NCBI RefSeq assembly: GCF_949282365.1
Contig: NZ_CASDOY010000045.1
Span: 1 to 30,675, forward strand
DNA length: 30,675 nt
From: an uncultured Desulfovibrio sp.
GTDB taxonomy: Bacteria > Desulfobacterota > Desulfovibrionia > Desulfovibrionales > Desulfovibrionaceae
Direction of reading: 5' to 3'
Position 1 is the first letter of the stretch. Every line of letters starts with the position of its first letter. Positions 13,956 to 22,219 of this stretch are shown here, piece after piece. The notes below the pieces were generated by a model. That model was not told the origin of the DNA and searched no databases. It saw only the letters and a list, made by a program, of their open reading frames with translations. Made by a program: the position numbers and the translations under genes.

Positions 13956-14319
13956 GAATGGCAGTGTCGGGGCCGCGAGGGCCGCGAGCCCCATGGGGCC
14001 CGCGCGGCGCGCCATCAGCACCGGGGCAACGGTGCCGCCTCCATCCTGCTGCGGTGAAACGGCTTGCGCCTGTTCCCGCCGTGTCCCGGCAGTCCGTCAC
14101 GGATGGCGCAACGCCGCCTTTGTCCCGCGCCCCCTGCCTTTTTTCCCGCCGCTGTCTCTTCCCCTCCCTTGTCCCGCTTTTTTCCGCTCCCGTCGCCTCC
14201 CCCGCTGCTTTTGCCGCGCCCTGTTCCGGGCCTCTTCCCGGGGAGGCTGGCGTTTGTCCGCCGCCCTTGCGTGCCCGCCGCTGTGCCTTGCCCCGCCCGG
14301 CCTTTCCCGCGCGGGCATG
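13956..14319. other. Intergenic stretch with a pyrimidine-rich tract
   Basis: No gene recognised. From about 14120 to 14235 the plus strand is strikingly pyrimidine-rich, with runs of C and T and few G or A. It could serve Rho-dependent termination of plus-strand transcription, but that is only an inference from composition. Confidence 0.4.
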
Positions 14320-14349
14320 GAAAAGGCCGCCTCCCGGGGGAGACGGCCT
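14320..14349 (-). terminator. Terminator of ackA
   Basis: On the minus strand AGGCCGTCTCC (14349-14339) pairs with GGAGGCGGCCT (14334-14324), with one G-U pair, followed by TTTT. It starts about 80 bases after the ackA stop. Confidence 0.82.
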
Positions 14350-14428
14350 GTGATGCTGTCGTGGCTTGACCGGACTGTCGCGGCTGGGGGCGGCTGGGGC
14401 TGCCCCGGCTCCGGCGCGGGAACGTGCC

Positions 14429-15640
14429 TTAGGCCAGCACTTCCACGGTGGCCTGGGCGATCTGCAGTTCCTCGTTGGTGGGGATGATGAGGACCTTGAT
14501 CTTGCTGTCCGGGGTGGAGATGGTGCGGGCGCCGGGCTTGCGGGTGCCGTTTTCTTCCAGGTTCAGGCGCACGCCCAGTTCTTCCAGGCCTTCGCAGACC
14601 ATGGCGCGCACGATGTCGTCGTTTTCACCGATGCCGGCGGTGAAGACCAGGGCATCGACCTTGCCGCCCAGCAGCAGGAAGTAGGCGCCCAGGGTCTTCT
14701 TGATGCTGCGGACCAGCATCTTGAGGGCCAGTTCGGCCTTCTTGTTGCCCTTTTCCACTTCCTTGTGCACGTCGCGCATGTCGGTGAAGCCGCACAGGCC
14801 CAGCAGGCCGGACTTCTTGTTCATCAGGGTGTCCATCTGTTCGGGGGTCAGGCCCTTCTTTTCCATGATGAAGGGCACGATGGCCGGGTCGATGGAGCCG
14901 CAGCGGGTGCCCATGATGAGGCCTTCCAGAGGCGTGAGGCCCATGCTGGTGTCAAAGCACTTGCCGTCCTTGACACAGCTCATGGAAGAGCCGTTGCCCA
15001 GGTGCATGGTGATGGAGCGCAGCTCGGACTGGGGCTTGCCCAGATATTCGGCGGTCTTCTTGGCGATGTATTTGTGCGAGGTGCCGTGGAAGCCGTAGCG
15101 GCGGATGTGCATTTCCTCGTAGATCTCGTAGGGCAGGCCGTACATGTAGGCTTCCTGCGGCATGGCCATGCCGAATTCGGTGTCGAACACGGCCACGTTG
15201 GGCACGCCGGGGAAGAGCTTTTCGGCCACTTCGATGCCCATGAGGTTGGCAGGGTTGTGCAGGGGGCCCAGGGGGAAGCAGTCGCGGATGATCTGCTTGA
15301 CCTTGTCGTCCACCTTCACGGTCTCGGTGATGGCTTCGCCGCCGTGCAGCACGCGGTGGCCGATGGCGTAGATCTCGCTCTTGTCCTTGATGACGCCCTT
15401 TTCAGGGTCGGTCAGCAGGGCGATGACCAGTTCCATGGCTTCCACATGGGTGGGGAAGGCGCTTTCGCGCACGATCTTTTCTTCGCGGTCGGTATCGGGG
15501 GCGATCTTGTGGGTCAGCTTGCCCGTGCCGCCCTGGCCGATGCGTTCGGCCAGACCGGAAGCCAGGACGGTCTCGGTATCCATTTCCAGCAGCTGATACT
15601 TGCAGGAGGAAGAGCCAGCGTTGATAACCAGTACTTTCAT
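14429..15640 (-). CDS. ackA: Acetate kinase
   Basis: A 403-residue cytoplasmic enzyme of the ASKHA fold, converting acetyl phosphate and ADP to acetate and ATP. The start MKVLVINAGSSSCKYQLLEM contains the N-A-G-S-S-S-x-K phosphate loop. GHRVLHGGE binds substrate, and FDTEFGMAMPQEAYMYGLP and RRYGFHGTSH follow, with the catalytic aspartate and histidine. HLGNGSS, then DTSMGLTPLEGLIMGTRCG and FTAGIGEND complete the active site. Length is typical. The ATG at 15640 has GAGGA about 8 bases upstream. It lies 125 bases downstream of pta and probably shares its transcript, with a stable hairpin between. Confidence 0.98.
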   Translation of the reverse strand: MKVLVINAGSSSCKYQLLEMDTETVLASGLAERIGQGGTGKLTHKIAPDTDREEKIVRESAFPTHVEAMELVIALLTDPEKGVIKDKSEIYAIGHRVLHGGEAITETVKVDDKVKQIIRDCFPLGPLHNPANLMGIEVAEKLFPGVPNVAVFDTEFGMAMPQEAYMYGLPYEIYEEMHIRRYGFHGTSHKYIAKKTAEYLGKPQSELRSITMHLGNGSSMSCVKDGKCFDTSMGLTPLEGLIMGTRCGSIDPAIVPFIMEKKGLTPEQMDTLMNKKSGLLGLCGFTDMRDVHKEVEKGNKKAELALKMLVRSIKKTLGAYFLLLGGKVDALVFTAGIGENDDIVRAMVCEGLEELGVRLNLEENGTRKPGARTISTPDSKIKVLIIPTNEELQIAQATVEVLA

Positions 15641-15666
15641 GAGAGGTTCCTCGTCGGGGGGAATGC

Positions 15667-15690
15667 GGGACGGAGCCGAAGCTCCGTCCC
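15667..15690 (-). promoter_or_regulatory. Stable hairpin between pta and ackA
   Basis: A perfect 10-bp stem, GGGACGGAGC with GCTCCGTCCC (15690-15681 and 15676-15667 on the minus strand), closed by TTCG. UUCG loops are unusually stable. No T tract follows, so it is more likely an mRNA processing or stability element than a full terminator. A second, larger GC-rich stem lies at 15719-15756. Confidence 0.72.
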
Positions 15691-15765
15691 GGGATTGGCA
15701 GTGTGGCGGAAAGGACGGCCGCCGGGCAGGGCCCCCAAAAGGGGAGCGCCCGGCGGGCAGGGCCC

Positions 15766-17868
15766 TTAGTCGTGCTTTTCGGCAGCGGCCTGGATGGCGG
15801 TGATGGCCACGGTATTGACGATATCGGGCACGGTGCAGCCGCGGGAGAGGTCGTTGACGGGCTTGTTCAGGCCCTGCAGGACAGGACCGATGGCCACGGC
15901 CTCAGCGGCGCGCTGCACGGCCTTGTAGGTATTGTTGCCGGTGTTGAGGTCCGGGAAGATGAAGACCGTCGCCTTGCCGGCCACCTTGCTGTTGGGCAGC
16001 TTGGTACGGGCCACGGTGGGATCGATGGCGGCGTCGTACTGCAGGGGGCCTTCCAGGGAGAGCTCGGGAGCCTTTTCCTTGGCCAGGGCCGTGGCTTCCA
16101 CCACCACATCCACGTCGGCGCCCTTGCCGGACGTGCCGGTGGAGTAGGAGAGCATGGCCACGCGGGGCTCGATGCCGAAGACCCGGGCCGTGTCGGCGGA
16201 GGCCACGGCGATCTCGGCCAGCTGCTGGGACGAGGGGTTGGGGTTGACGGCGCAGTCGCCGAAGACCAGCACGCGGTCCTTGAGGCACATCAGGAAGACC
16301 GAGGAGACCACGGAATAGCCGGGCTTGGTCTTGATGAATTCGAAGGCCGGGCGGATGGTGTGGGCGGTGGTGTTGACCGCGCCGGAGACCATGCCGTCGG
16401 CGTCGTCCTTCTTGACCATCATGGTGGCGAAGTAGGTGGCGTCGGCCATGACGTCGCGGGCGCGTTCGATGGTCACGCCCTTGGCCTTGCGCAGCTCGGC
16501 GTAGGTGGCGGCGTAGTCTTCGAACTTGGGCGAGGTCACGGGATCGATGATGGTGGCCTTGCTGATGTCAAGGTGCAGTTCGCGGGCCAGCTTGCTGATC
16601 TTGTCCGCGTTGCCCAGCAGGATGATGTCGGCCACTTCGCGGCGCAGCAGGATGTCGGTGGCCTGCAGGATGCGGGGTTCCTCGCCTTCGGCCAGGACGA
16701 TGCGCATCTTGTTGGCCTTGGCGCGTTCGATGAGGTTCAGTTCGAACATCATGGGCGTCATGCGGCCGGGGTTGGTCATGTTCAGGCGGGCGCTGATCTC
16801 CTTGCCGTTGACGTAGTGGTCATAGAGGCCCAGCACGGTGTTGATCTTGCGGGTGTCGGTGGGTTCGATGAGGCCGTAGATCTCCTGCAGGGAGAGGAAG
16901 GCCTTGGAGGTGTGCTGGTCGGTCAGCAGCACGGGCAGGGGCGCGCCGGTCCAGCCTTCGATGAGGTTGCTCACCTCGGTGCTGGGACGGATGCCGCCGG
17001 TCAGCAGCACGCCGGCGATGTCGGGCTTGCTGGAGGACAGGCGCGAGGCGATGGAGGCCAGCAGGATGTCGGTGCGGTCGCCGGGGGTGACCACCAGCTG
17101 GTCCTTGGCCAGATAGCCCAGGAAGTTGTCCACGTGCATGGCGGCGATGAGGTAGTCGCCCACCAGGGCGTCGAGGTGGGCCTCGCCGGAGAGCACTTCG
17201 GCGTTGAGGCCCTTCTGCAGGTCGCGCATGGTGGCGCGGCCCAGGGCGGGCTCGTCCGGGATGGCGTAGACCAGGCCGGGCTTGTCGTCCACGGCGAAGA
17301 TGTCGCCCAGGTCGTCGGTCTCGGCGCGGGTCAGGCTGGAGCGGTTGACGATGGTGGCCACCACGTCCAGGGCATAGGGGGCCATGGAATCGCGGGTCAC
17401 CAGCAGGGAGTCGCGCACTTCCTCGGCGTTCTTGCCTTCACCGCTGGTGATGAGCATCACGGGGCAGCCCAGGTTGGAGGCGATCTCGGCGTTCAGTTCG
17501 AATTCGAAGACCGGGTCCTTGCCCAGGAAGTCGGTGCCCACGCAGAGCACGAAGTCGTGGCGGCTCTGCAGCTCCTTGAATTTCTGGATGATGTTCTCGA
17601 TGACCAGGTTGCGGTCGCCCTGGTTGATGATGGTGCGCACTTCCTGATGGGTGTAGGCGAAGGTGTCGCAGTAGTCCTGACGGAGTTTGAAGTGTTCCAG
17701 CAGCAGGTTGATGTCCGGGGCGCGGTCATCCAGCTGGGGCTCGTTGATGATGGGGCGGAAGATGGCCACATCCTGCATGTTGCGGCTCAGGATGGACATG
17801 GTGCCCAGGGCGATGGCGCGCTTGCCGGTGCGCGGGCCCGTGGCGGTAAGGTATAGGGCGCGATGCAT
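15766..17868 (-). CDS. pta: Phosphate acetyltransferase, DRTGG-type
   Basis: A 700-residue enzyme exchanging CoA for phosphate on acetyl-CoA to give acetyl phosphate. The N-terminal part begins MHRALYLTATGPRTGKRAIA, a P-loop-like AAA/BioD domain, and the middle carries the DRTGG regulatory domain. The C-terminal catalytic domain (about residues 370-690) includes MTPMMFELNLIERAKANKM, RIVLAEGEEPRILQATDILL, and DGMVSGAVNTTAHTIRPA, then YSTGTSGKGADVDVV, all typical of Pta. The start at 17868 was chosen for GGAGG six bases upstream; an in-frame ATG at 17907 has no such support. It works directly with AckA and uses acetyl-CoA made by the neighbouring PFOR. Confidence 0.97.
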   Translation of the reverse strand: MHRALYLTATGPRTGKRAIALGTMSILSRNMQDVAIFRPIINEPQLDDRAPDINLLLEHFKLRQDYCDTFAYTHQEVRTIINQGDRNLVIENIIQKFKELQSRHDFVLCVGTDFLGKDPVFEFELNAEIASNLGCPVMLITSGEGKNAEEVRDSLLVTRDSMAPYALDVVATIVNRSSLTRAETDDLGDIFAVDDKPGLVYAIPDEPALGRATMRDLQKGLNAEVLSGEAHLDALVGDYLIAAMHVDNFLGYLAKDQLVVTPGDRTDILLASIASRLSSSKPDIAGVLLTGGIRPSTEVSNLIEGWTGAPLPVLLTDQHTSKAFLSLQEIYGLIEPTDTRKINTVLGLYDHYVNGKEISARLNMTNPGRMTPMMFELNLIERAKANKMRIVLAEGEEPRILQATDILLRREVADIILLGNADKISKLARELHLDISKATIIDPVTSPKFEDYAATYAELRKAKGVTIERARDVMADATYFATMMVKKDDADGMVSGAVNTTAHTIRPAFEFIKTKPGYSVVSSVFLMCLKDRVLVFGDCAVNPNPSSQQLAEIAVASADTARVFGIEPRVAMLSYSTGTSGKGADVDVVVEATALAKEKAPELSLEGPLQYDAAIDPTVARTKLPNSKVAGKATVFIFPDLNTGNNTYKAVQRAAEAVAIGPVLQGLNKPVNDLSRGCTVPDIVNTVAITAIQAAAEKHD

Positions 17869-17921
17869 GGTTTCCTCCAGGACGGGGCGCTGGCCCCGGT
17901 GAATCATTGGCCGTTATGTCT

Positions 17922-17945
17922 GGAGTTTCGTGGGCCCGAAACTCC
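17922..17945 (-). promoter_or_regulatory. Inverted repeat upstream of pta
   Basis: GGAGTTTCG (17922-17930) and CGAAACTCC (17937-17945) form a perfect 9-bp dyad with a 6-base centre, 54 bases before the pta start. It could be an operator or a leader hairpin. A smaller GGGGC/GCCCC stem lies nearer the ribosome site. Confidence 0.5.
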
Positions 17946-18100
17946 CAAGCGCGGGTTCAGGGGTGGCGCGTCAGGCGCCGCGGCCCGCAGGCCGCTGCCC
18001 TTGCGGGCGGAAATATGGTGGTGCGGATCGTGCTTCCCGCGGGCGCGTCCCCGGCGGCTGCCGCCGGGTCGCGCAGGCTGCCCCTGCGCTCCAGATAATC

Positions 18101-18127
18101 GGGGCGCGGCCGTTGCGGCCGCGCCCC
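18101..18127 (-). terminator. Hairpin after the PFOR gene, probable terminator
   Basis: GGGGCGCGGCC (18101-18111) and GGCCGCGCCCC (18117-18127) form a perfect 11-bp stem with a 5-base loop, 24 bases after the PFOR stop. The following minus-strand bases are only mildly T-rich, so termination strength is uncertain. Confidence 0.6.
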
Positions 18128-18151
18128 TTCAGTCATTCAGCGTATGCCGGC

Positions 18152-21100
18152 TTAGTTCTCGCTGCCGGGATGGGGCAGGCTGGCCAGCTGCTTGTACAGC
18201 GCGTGACGTTCGTTGTAGGCCTTGTCCAGTTCGGCCTTGAGCTGCTTGGACACTTCGGGATCCTTCTTGTCCAGGGCGGCGAAACGGGTCTCGCCGGCCA
18301 GGAAGGCCTGCAGTTCGCCGTTGGGATCCTTGGTGTAATCCAGCTGGAAGGGATTCTTGCCTTCCTTGGCCAGTTCGGGATTGTAGCGGTACAGGGGCCA
18401 GTAGCCGGTCTGCACGGCCAGCTTTTCTTCTTCCTGGCTCTTGCCCATGCCCTTGCGGATGCCCTGGTTGATGCAGGGGGCGTAGGCGATGATCAGCGAG
18501 GGGCCCTTGTAGGCTTCGGCTTCGCGGAAGGCCTTGAGCACCTGCTGCTTGTCGGCGCCCATGGCGATGGAGGCCACATACACATAGCCGTAGCTCATGG
18601 CCATGCGGCCCAGGTCCTTCTTGCCGATGCGCTTGCCGGCAGCGGCGAACTGGGCGATGGCGCCCAGCGGGGTGGACTTGGAGGCCTGGCCGCCGGTGTT
18701 GGAGTACACTTCGGTATCCATCACCAGGACGTTGATGTCGTCGCCGGAAGCCAGGACGTGGTCCAGACCGCCGTAACCGATGTCATAGGCCCAGCCGTCG
18801 CCGCCGAAGATCCAGACGCTCTTCTTGGTGAAGAGGTCGCCCATATCCCACAGCTTGTGGGCCAGGGCGTGGTTGGCTTCGGAGAGGCTGTCCAGGTTGT
18901 CCAGGATCTCTTCGCCGTACTTGCGGGAGCCTTCGGCGTCTTCCTTGTTGTCCAGCCAGCCCTGCAGGGAGGCCTTCAGTTCGTCGTCCACGCCTTCGGT
19001 GGCCAGGGCTTCCTGCACGGCCAGGGCCAGGGCGGCGCGGCGCTGCTTGTAGCCCAGACCGATACCGCAGCCGAATTCGGCGGCGTCTTCAAAGAGGCTG
19101 TTGCCCCAGGCGGGACCGAAGCCGTCCTTGTTGGTGGTGTAGGGCGTGGTGGGCGAGGAGGCGCCCCAGATGGAGGAGCAGCCGGTGGCGTTGGCGATGA
19201 TCATGCGTTCGCCGAACAGCTGGGTGAGCACCTTGACGTAGGGGGTCTCACCGCAGCCGGCGCAGGCGCCGGAGAACTCATGCAGGGGCTGCTGCAGCTG
19301 GGAACCCTTGACGGTGTCGCGGGCCATGAGGTCGTCCTTGATGGAGACGTTGGCTTCGGCGAAGGCCAGGTTGGCCACCTGGGCGTCGATCTGGGTATCC
19401 AGGGGCTTCATGGACAGGGCGCGCTTTTCAGGCTTGGTGGGGCAGACTTCCACGCAGGAGCCGCAGCCCAGGCAGTCTTCGGCGTAGACCTGCATGCGGA
19501 ACTTCATGCCGGTCAGTTCCTTGCCCTTGGCGGGCACGGTCACGAAGCTTTCGGGAGCGCCGTCCAGTTCGTCGTCATTGGCGACCACGGGGCGGATGGC
19601 GGCGTGGGGGCAGACGAAGGAGCACTGGCAGCACTGGATGCAGTTTTCGGCCACCCATTCGGGCACGTTGATGGCCACGCCGCGCTTTTCGCAGGCGGCG
19701 GTGCCCAGGGGCATGATGCCCGCGGGTTCCATGGCGGACACGGGCAGCTTGTCGCCGCGCTGGCCCAGGATGGGACGCACCACGCCGGCGATGTAGTCGT
19801 CGTCGCCGCAGTGGCAGACTTCGGCGCCTTCGGTGGCATCAGCCCAGGATTCGGGGTATTTGATCTCGACCAGGGCGTCCATGCCCTTGTCCACGGCGGC
19901 GATGTTCATGTTGACGATCTTGTCGCCCTTCATGCCGTAGGTCTTCTTGATGGATTCCTTGAGCAGGGCCACGGCCTTGTCGAAGTCGATGACGTTGGCC
20001 AGCTTGAAGAAGGCGGTCTGCATGATCATGTTGATGCGGCCGCCCAGACCCACTTCCTGGGCCACGGCGACGGCGTCGACATTGAAGAACTTCAGGTGCT
20101 TGCGGGCGATGGTGCGCTTCATGGAGGCAGGCAGGTGCTTTTCCATGTCTTCCAGCGACCAGTTGGAGTTCAGCACGAAGGTGCCGCCGTCCTTGATGCC
20201 GTCCAGGATGTCGTACTGGGTGACGTAGGCGGCCTTGTGGCAGGCGATGTAGTCGGCCTGGGTGATGAGGTAGGACGACTGGATGGGGCTCTTGCCGAAG
20301 CGCAGGTGCGACACGGTGAAGCCGCCGGACTTCTTGGAGTCGTAGGCGAAGTAGGCCTGGGCGTACATGTCGGTGTTGTCGCCGATGATCTTGACGGCCT
20401 GCTTGTTGGCGCCCACGGTGCCGTCGGCGCCCAGACCGAAGAACTTGCACTGCACGGTGCCGGCGGGCACGGTGTCGATCTCTTCTTCGACGTCGAGGCT
20501 CAGGTTGGTCACGTCGTCATTGATGCCCACGGTGAAGTGGTTCTTGGGAGCCAGGCCCAGCATGTTGTCGAACACGGCCTTGGCCATGCCGGGGGTGAAG
20601 TCCTTGGAGCCCAGACCGTAACGGCCGCCCACGATGGTGGGAGCTTCGCCCTTTTCCATGAAGGCGGTGCACACGTCCTGGTACAGGGGCTCGCCCAGGG
20701 AACCGGGTTCCTTGGTGCGGTCGAGGACGGTGATGGTGGTGGCGGTGGCGGGGATGGCCTGCAGCAGGTGTTCGGCCGAGAAGGGACGGAACAGATGCAC
20801 CTTGACCAGGCCCACGCGCTGGCCGCGTTCGTTCAGGTAGTTGACGGTTTCCTGGATGACTTCACAGGAGGAACCCATGCTGATGATCACGCGGTCGGCT
20901 TCGGGATGGCCCACATAGTCGAACAGGCGATGCTTGCGGCCGGTGATGGCGGCCACTTTCTTCATGTTTTCCAGCACGATGCCGGGCACGGCGTCATAGT
21001 AGAGGTTGCAGGCTTCGCGGTTCTGGAAGAAGATGTCGGGGTTCTGGGCGGTGCCGCGGATATGGGGATGTTCCGGGTTCATGGCATTGGCGCGGAACTC

Positions 21101-21700
21101 TTCGACCTTGTCCCAGGGCACCAGTTTGCGGATGTCTTCGTAGTCGATGGTCTCGATCTTCTGCACTTCGTGGGAGGTGCGGAAACCGTCGAAGAAGTGG
21201 CAGAAGGGCACGCTGGCATCCAGGGCGGACAGGTGGGCCACCAGGGCCAGGTCCATGCATTCCTGCACCGAGGAGGAGCAGAGGAAGGCAAAACCGGTCT
21301 GGCGACAGGCCATGACGTCCTGATGGTCGCCGAAGATGGACAGGGCATGGGAAGCCAGGGCGCGGGCCGAAACATGGAAGACGCCGGGCAGCAGTTCGCC
21401 GGCGATCTTGTACATGTTGGGGATCATGAGCAGCAGGCCCTGGGAAGCGGTGTAGGTGCTGGTCAGGGAACCGGCGGCCAGCATGCCGTGCACGGCACCG
21501 GCGGCGCCGGCTTCGGACTGCATTTCACGCACGGTCACGGTCTGGCCCATGAGGTTCTTGCAGCCCTTGGCGGCCATTTCGTCCATGACTTCGCCCATGA
21601 CGGACGAAGGGGTGATGGGGTAAATGGCTGCCGTGTCCGACAGAGCGTAGGCAATATACGCGGTGGCGTTATTGCCGTCCATGGTTTTCATTTTCGCCAT
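18152..21700 (-). CDS. por: Pyruvate:ferredoxin (flavodoxin) oxidoreductase, single-chain
   Basis: An 1182-residue homodimeric-type PFOR, oxidising pyruvate and CoA to acetyl-CoA, CO2 and reduced ferredoxin. The N-terminal domain has YPITPSSVMGE (T30) and REMQSEAGAAGAVHGML (E63), then R113, aligning with the D. africanus active-site T31, E64 and R114. A two-cluster ferredoxin domain follows: ENCIQCCQCSFVCPHAAIRP near residue 690 and DCLGCGSCVEVCP near 745. CAGCGETPY near 813 binds the third cluster. The C-terminal TPP domain has GDGWAYDIGYGGLDHVL and DTEVYSNTGGQASKSTPLG. The start at 21700 follows AAGGAGG. It ends before the cysteine-containing C-terminal extension known in D. africanus PFOR (1232 residues). 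Confidence 0.98.
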   Translation of the reverse strand: MAKMKTMDGNNATAYIAYALSDTAAIYPITPSSVMGEVMDEMAAKGCKNLMGQTVTVREMQSEAGAAGAVHGMLAAGSLTSTYTASQGLLLMIPNMYKIAGELLPGVFHVSARALASHALSIFGDHQDVMACRQTGFAFLCSSSVQECMDLALVAHLSALDASVPFCHFFDGFRTSHEVQKIETIDYEDIRKLVPWDKVEEFRANAMNPEHPHIRGTAQNPDIFFQNREACNLYYDAVPGIVLENMKKVAAITGRKHRLFDYVGHPEADRVIISMGSSCEVIQETVNYLNERGQRVGLVKVHLFRPFSAEHLLQAIPATATTITVLDRTKEPGSLGEPLYQDVCTAFMEKGEAPTIVGGRYGLGSKDFTPGMAKAVFDNMLGLAPKNHFTVGINDDVTNLSLDVEEEIDTVPAGTVQCKFFGLGADGTVGANKQAVKIIGDNTDMYAQAYFAYDSKKSGGFTVSHLRFGKSPIQSSYLITQADYIACHKAAYVTQYDILDGIKDGGTFVLNSNWSLEDMEKHLPASMKRTIARKHLKFFNVDAVAVAQEVGLGGRINMIMQTAFFKLANVIDFDKAVALLKESIKKTYGMKGDKIVNMNIAAVDKGMDALVEIKYPESWADATEGAEVCHCGDDDYIAGVVRPILGQRGDKLPVSAMEPAGIMPLGTAACEKRGVAINVPEWVAENCIQCCQCSFVCPHAAIRPVVANDDELDGAPESFVTVPAKGKELTGMKFRMQVYAEDCLGCGSCVEVCPTKPEKRALSMKPLDTQIDAQVANLAFAEANVSIKDDLMARDTVKGSQLQQPLHEFSGACAGCGETPYVKVLTQLFGERMIIANATGCSSIWGASSPTTPYTTNKDGFGPAWGNSLFEDAAEFGCGIGLGYKQRRAALALAVQEALATEGVDDELKASLQGWLDNKEDAEGSRKYGEEILDNLDSLSEANHALAHKLWDMGDLFTKKSVWIFGGDGWAYDIGYGGLDHVLASGDDINVLVMDTEVYSNTGGQASKSTPLGAIAQFAAAGKRIGKKDLGRMAMSYGYVYVASIAMGADKQQVLKAFREAEAYKGPSLIIAYAPCINQGIRKGMGKSQEEEKLAVQTGYWPLYRYNPELAKEGKNPFQLDYTKDPNGELQAFLAGETRFAALDKKDPEVSKQLKAELDKAYNERHALYKQLASLPHPGSEN

Positions 21701-21879
21701 CTGTTCCTCCTTGCGCATCTGTTTCGACACGCATGTTTTTCCGTAAGGGATGCACCGGCGCACCGGCGCCTTGTCGCGAGCAGGGAGGGGCCCATCGTCG
21801 CCGCCGCGGGAAGACGGGGCGGCAGGAAAAAAGTCCGCAAAAATGGCCGGGACCGAGCCCTGTTGGCGATGGATGAGCC

Positions 21880-22095
21880 CTACCACAAAATTGTTTGTTT
21901 GAACAGTCTAATATGCCCTGGTTGTGAAAAAAAATATTTTCGCATTTTTTCCATCAAAACAAGGCAGTTGGCTGATTGTTCCCCGTTTTTTGCGGGGTCG
22001 GGCGCCTGTCGCGGCCTTGGTCTTTCTTCTGGCTGCCTACTAAAAAGGACGACAAAAGGCAACTACGGGAATTTTATGAAATATGTTATGCAAAT
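21880..22095 (-). promoter_or_regulatory. AT-rich regulatory region upstream of PFOR
   Basis: This block is far more AT-rich than its surroundings, with A8 and T6 runs. One fair promoter on the minus strand is TTGTTT (21962-21957) and AAATAT (21939-21934), 17 bases apart. An imperfect dyad, TTGTGAAAA with TTTTCGCAT (about 21922-21945), overlaps it and could bind a regulator. The leader to the PFOR start would be about 230 bases. No riboswitch was recognised. Confidence 0.45.
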
Positions 22096-22165
22096 AAGGC
22101 CGCATGGCGGCGCGCCGCAGGCCGGCCGGCTGCGCGGGGTCCCGGCCCTGCTCCCCCCCATCATA

Positions 22166-22192
22166 AGAAAGGGGCCCCCTTGCGGGGGCCCC
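22166..22192 (-). terminator. Terminator of the CoA-disulfide reductase gene
   Basis: On the minus strand GGGGCCCCC (22192-22184) pairs with GGGGGCCCC (22179-22171) around a GCAA loop, followed by TTTCTT. It lies 27 bases after the stop codon. Confidence 0.9.
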
Positions 22193-22219
22193 TCCAGGAA
22201 GGCATGGCGGACGGGCGGA

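Noticed and set aside
13816..13980. Reading frames with a repeated short peptide across tRNA-Leu copy 2
   Set aside because: They arise from the tRNA sequence and its 39-bp duplication, not from a protein gene.
15703..17856. A 717-codon plus-strand frame opposite pta
   Set aside because: Same mirror effect; low-complexity G/V/H/D-rich translation and no ribosome site, opposite an intact Pta.
21923..21944. A CRP/FNR-type operator upstream of PFOR
   Set aside because: The half-sites TGTGA and TCGCA are 12 bases apart instead of the usual 6, and one is degenerate. I kept it only as an unnamed dyad.
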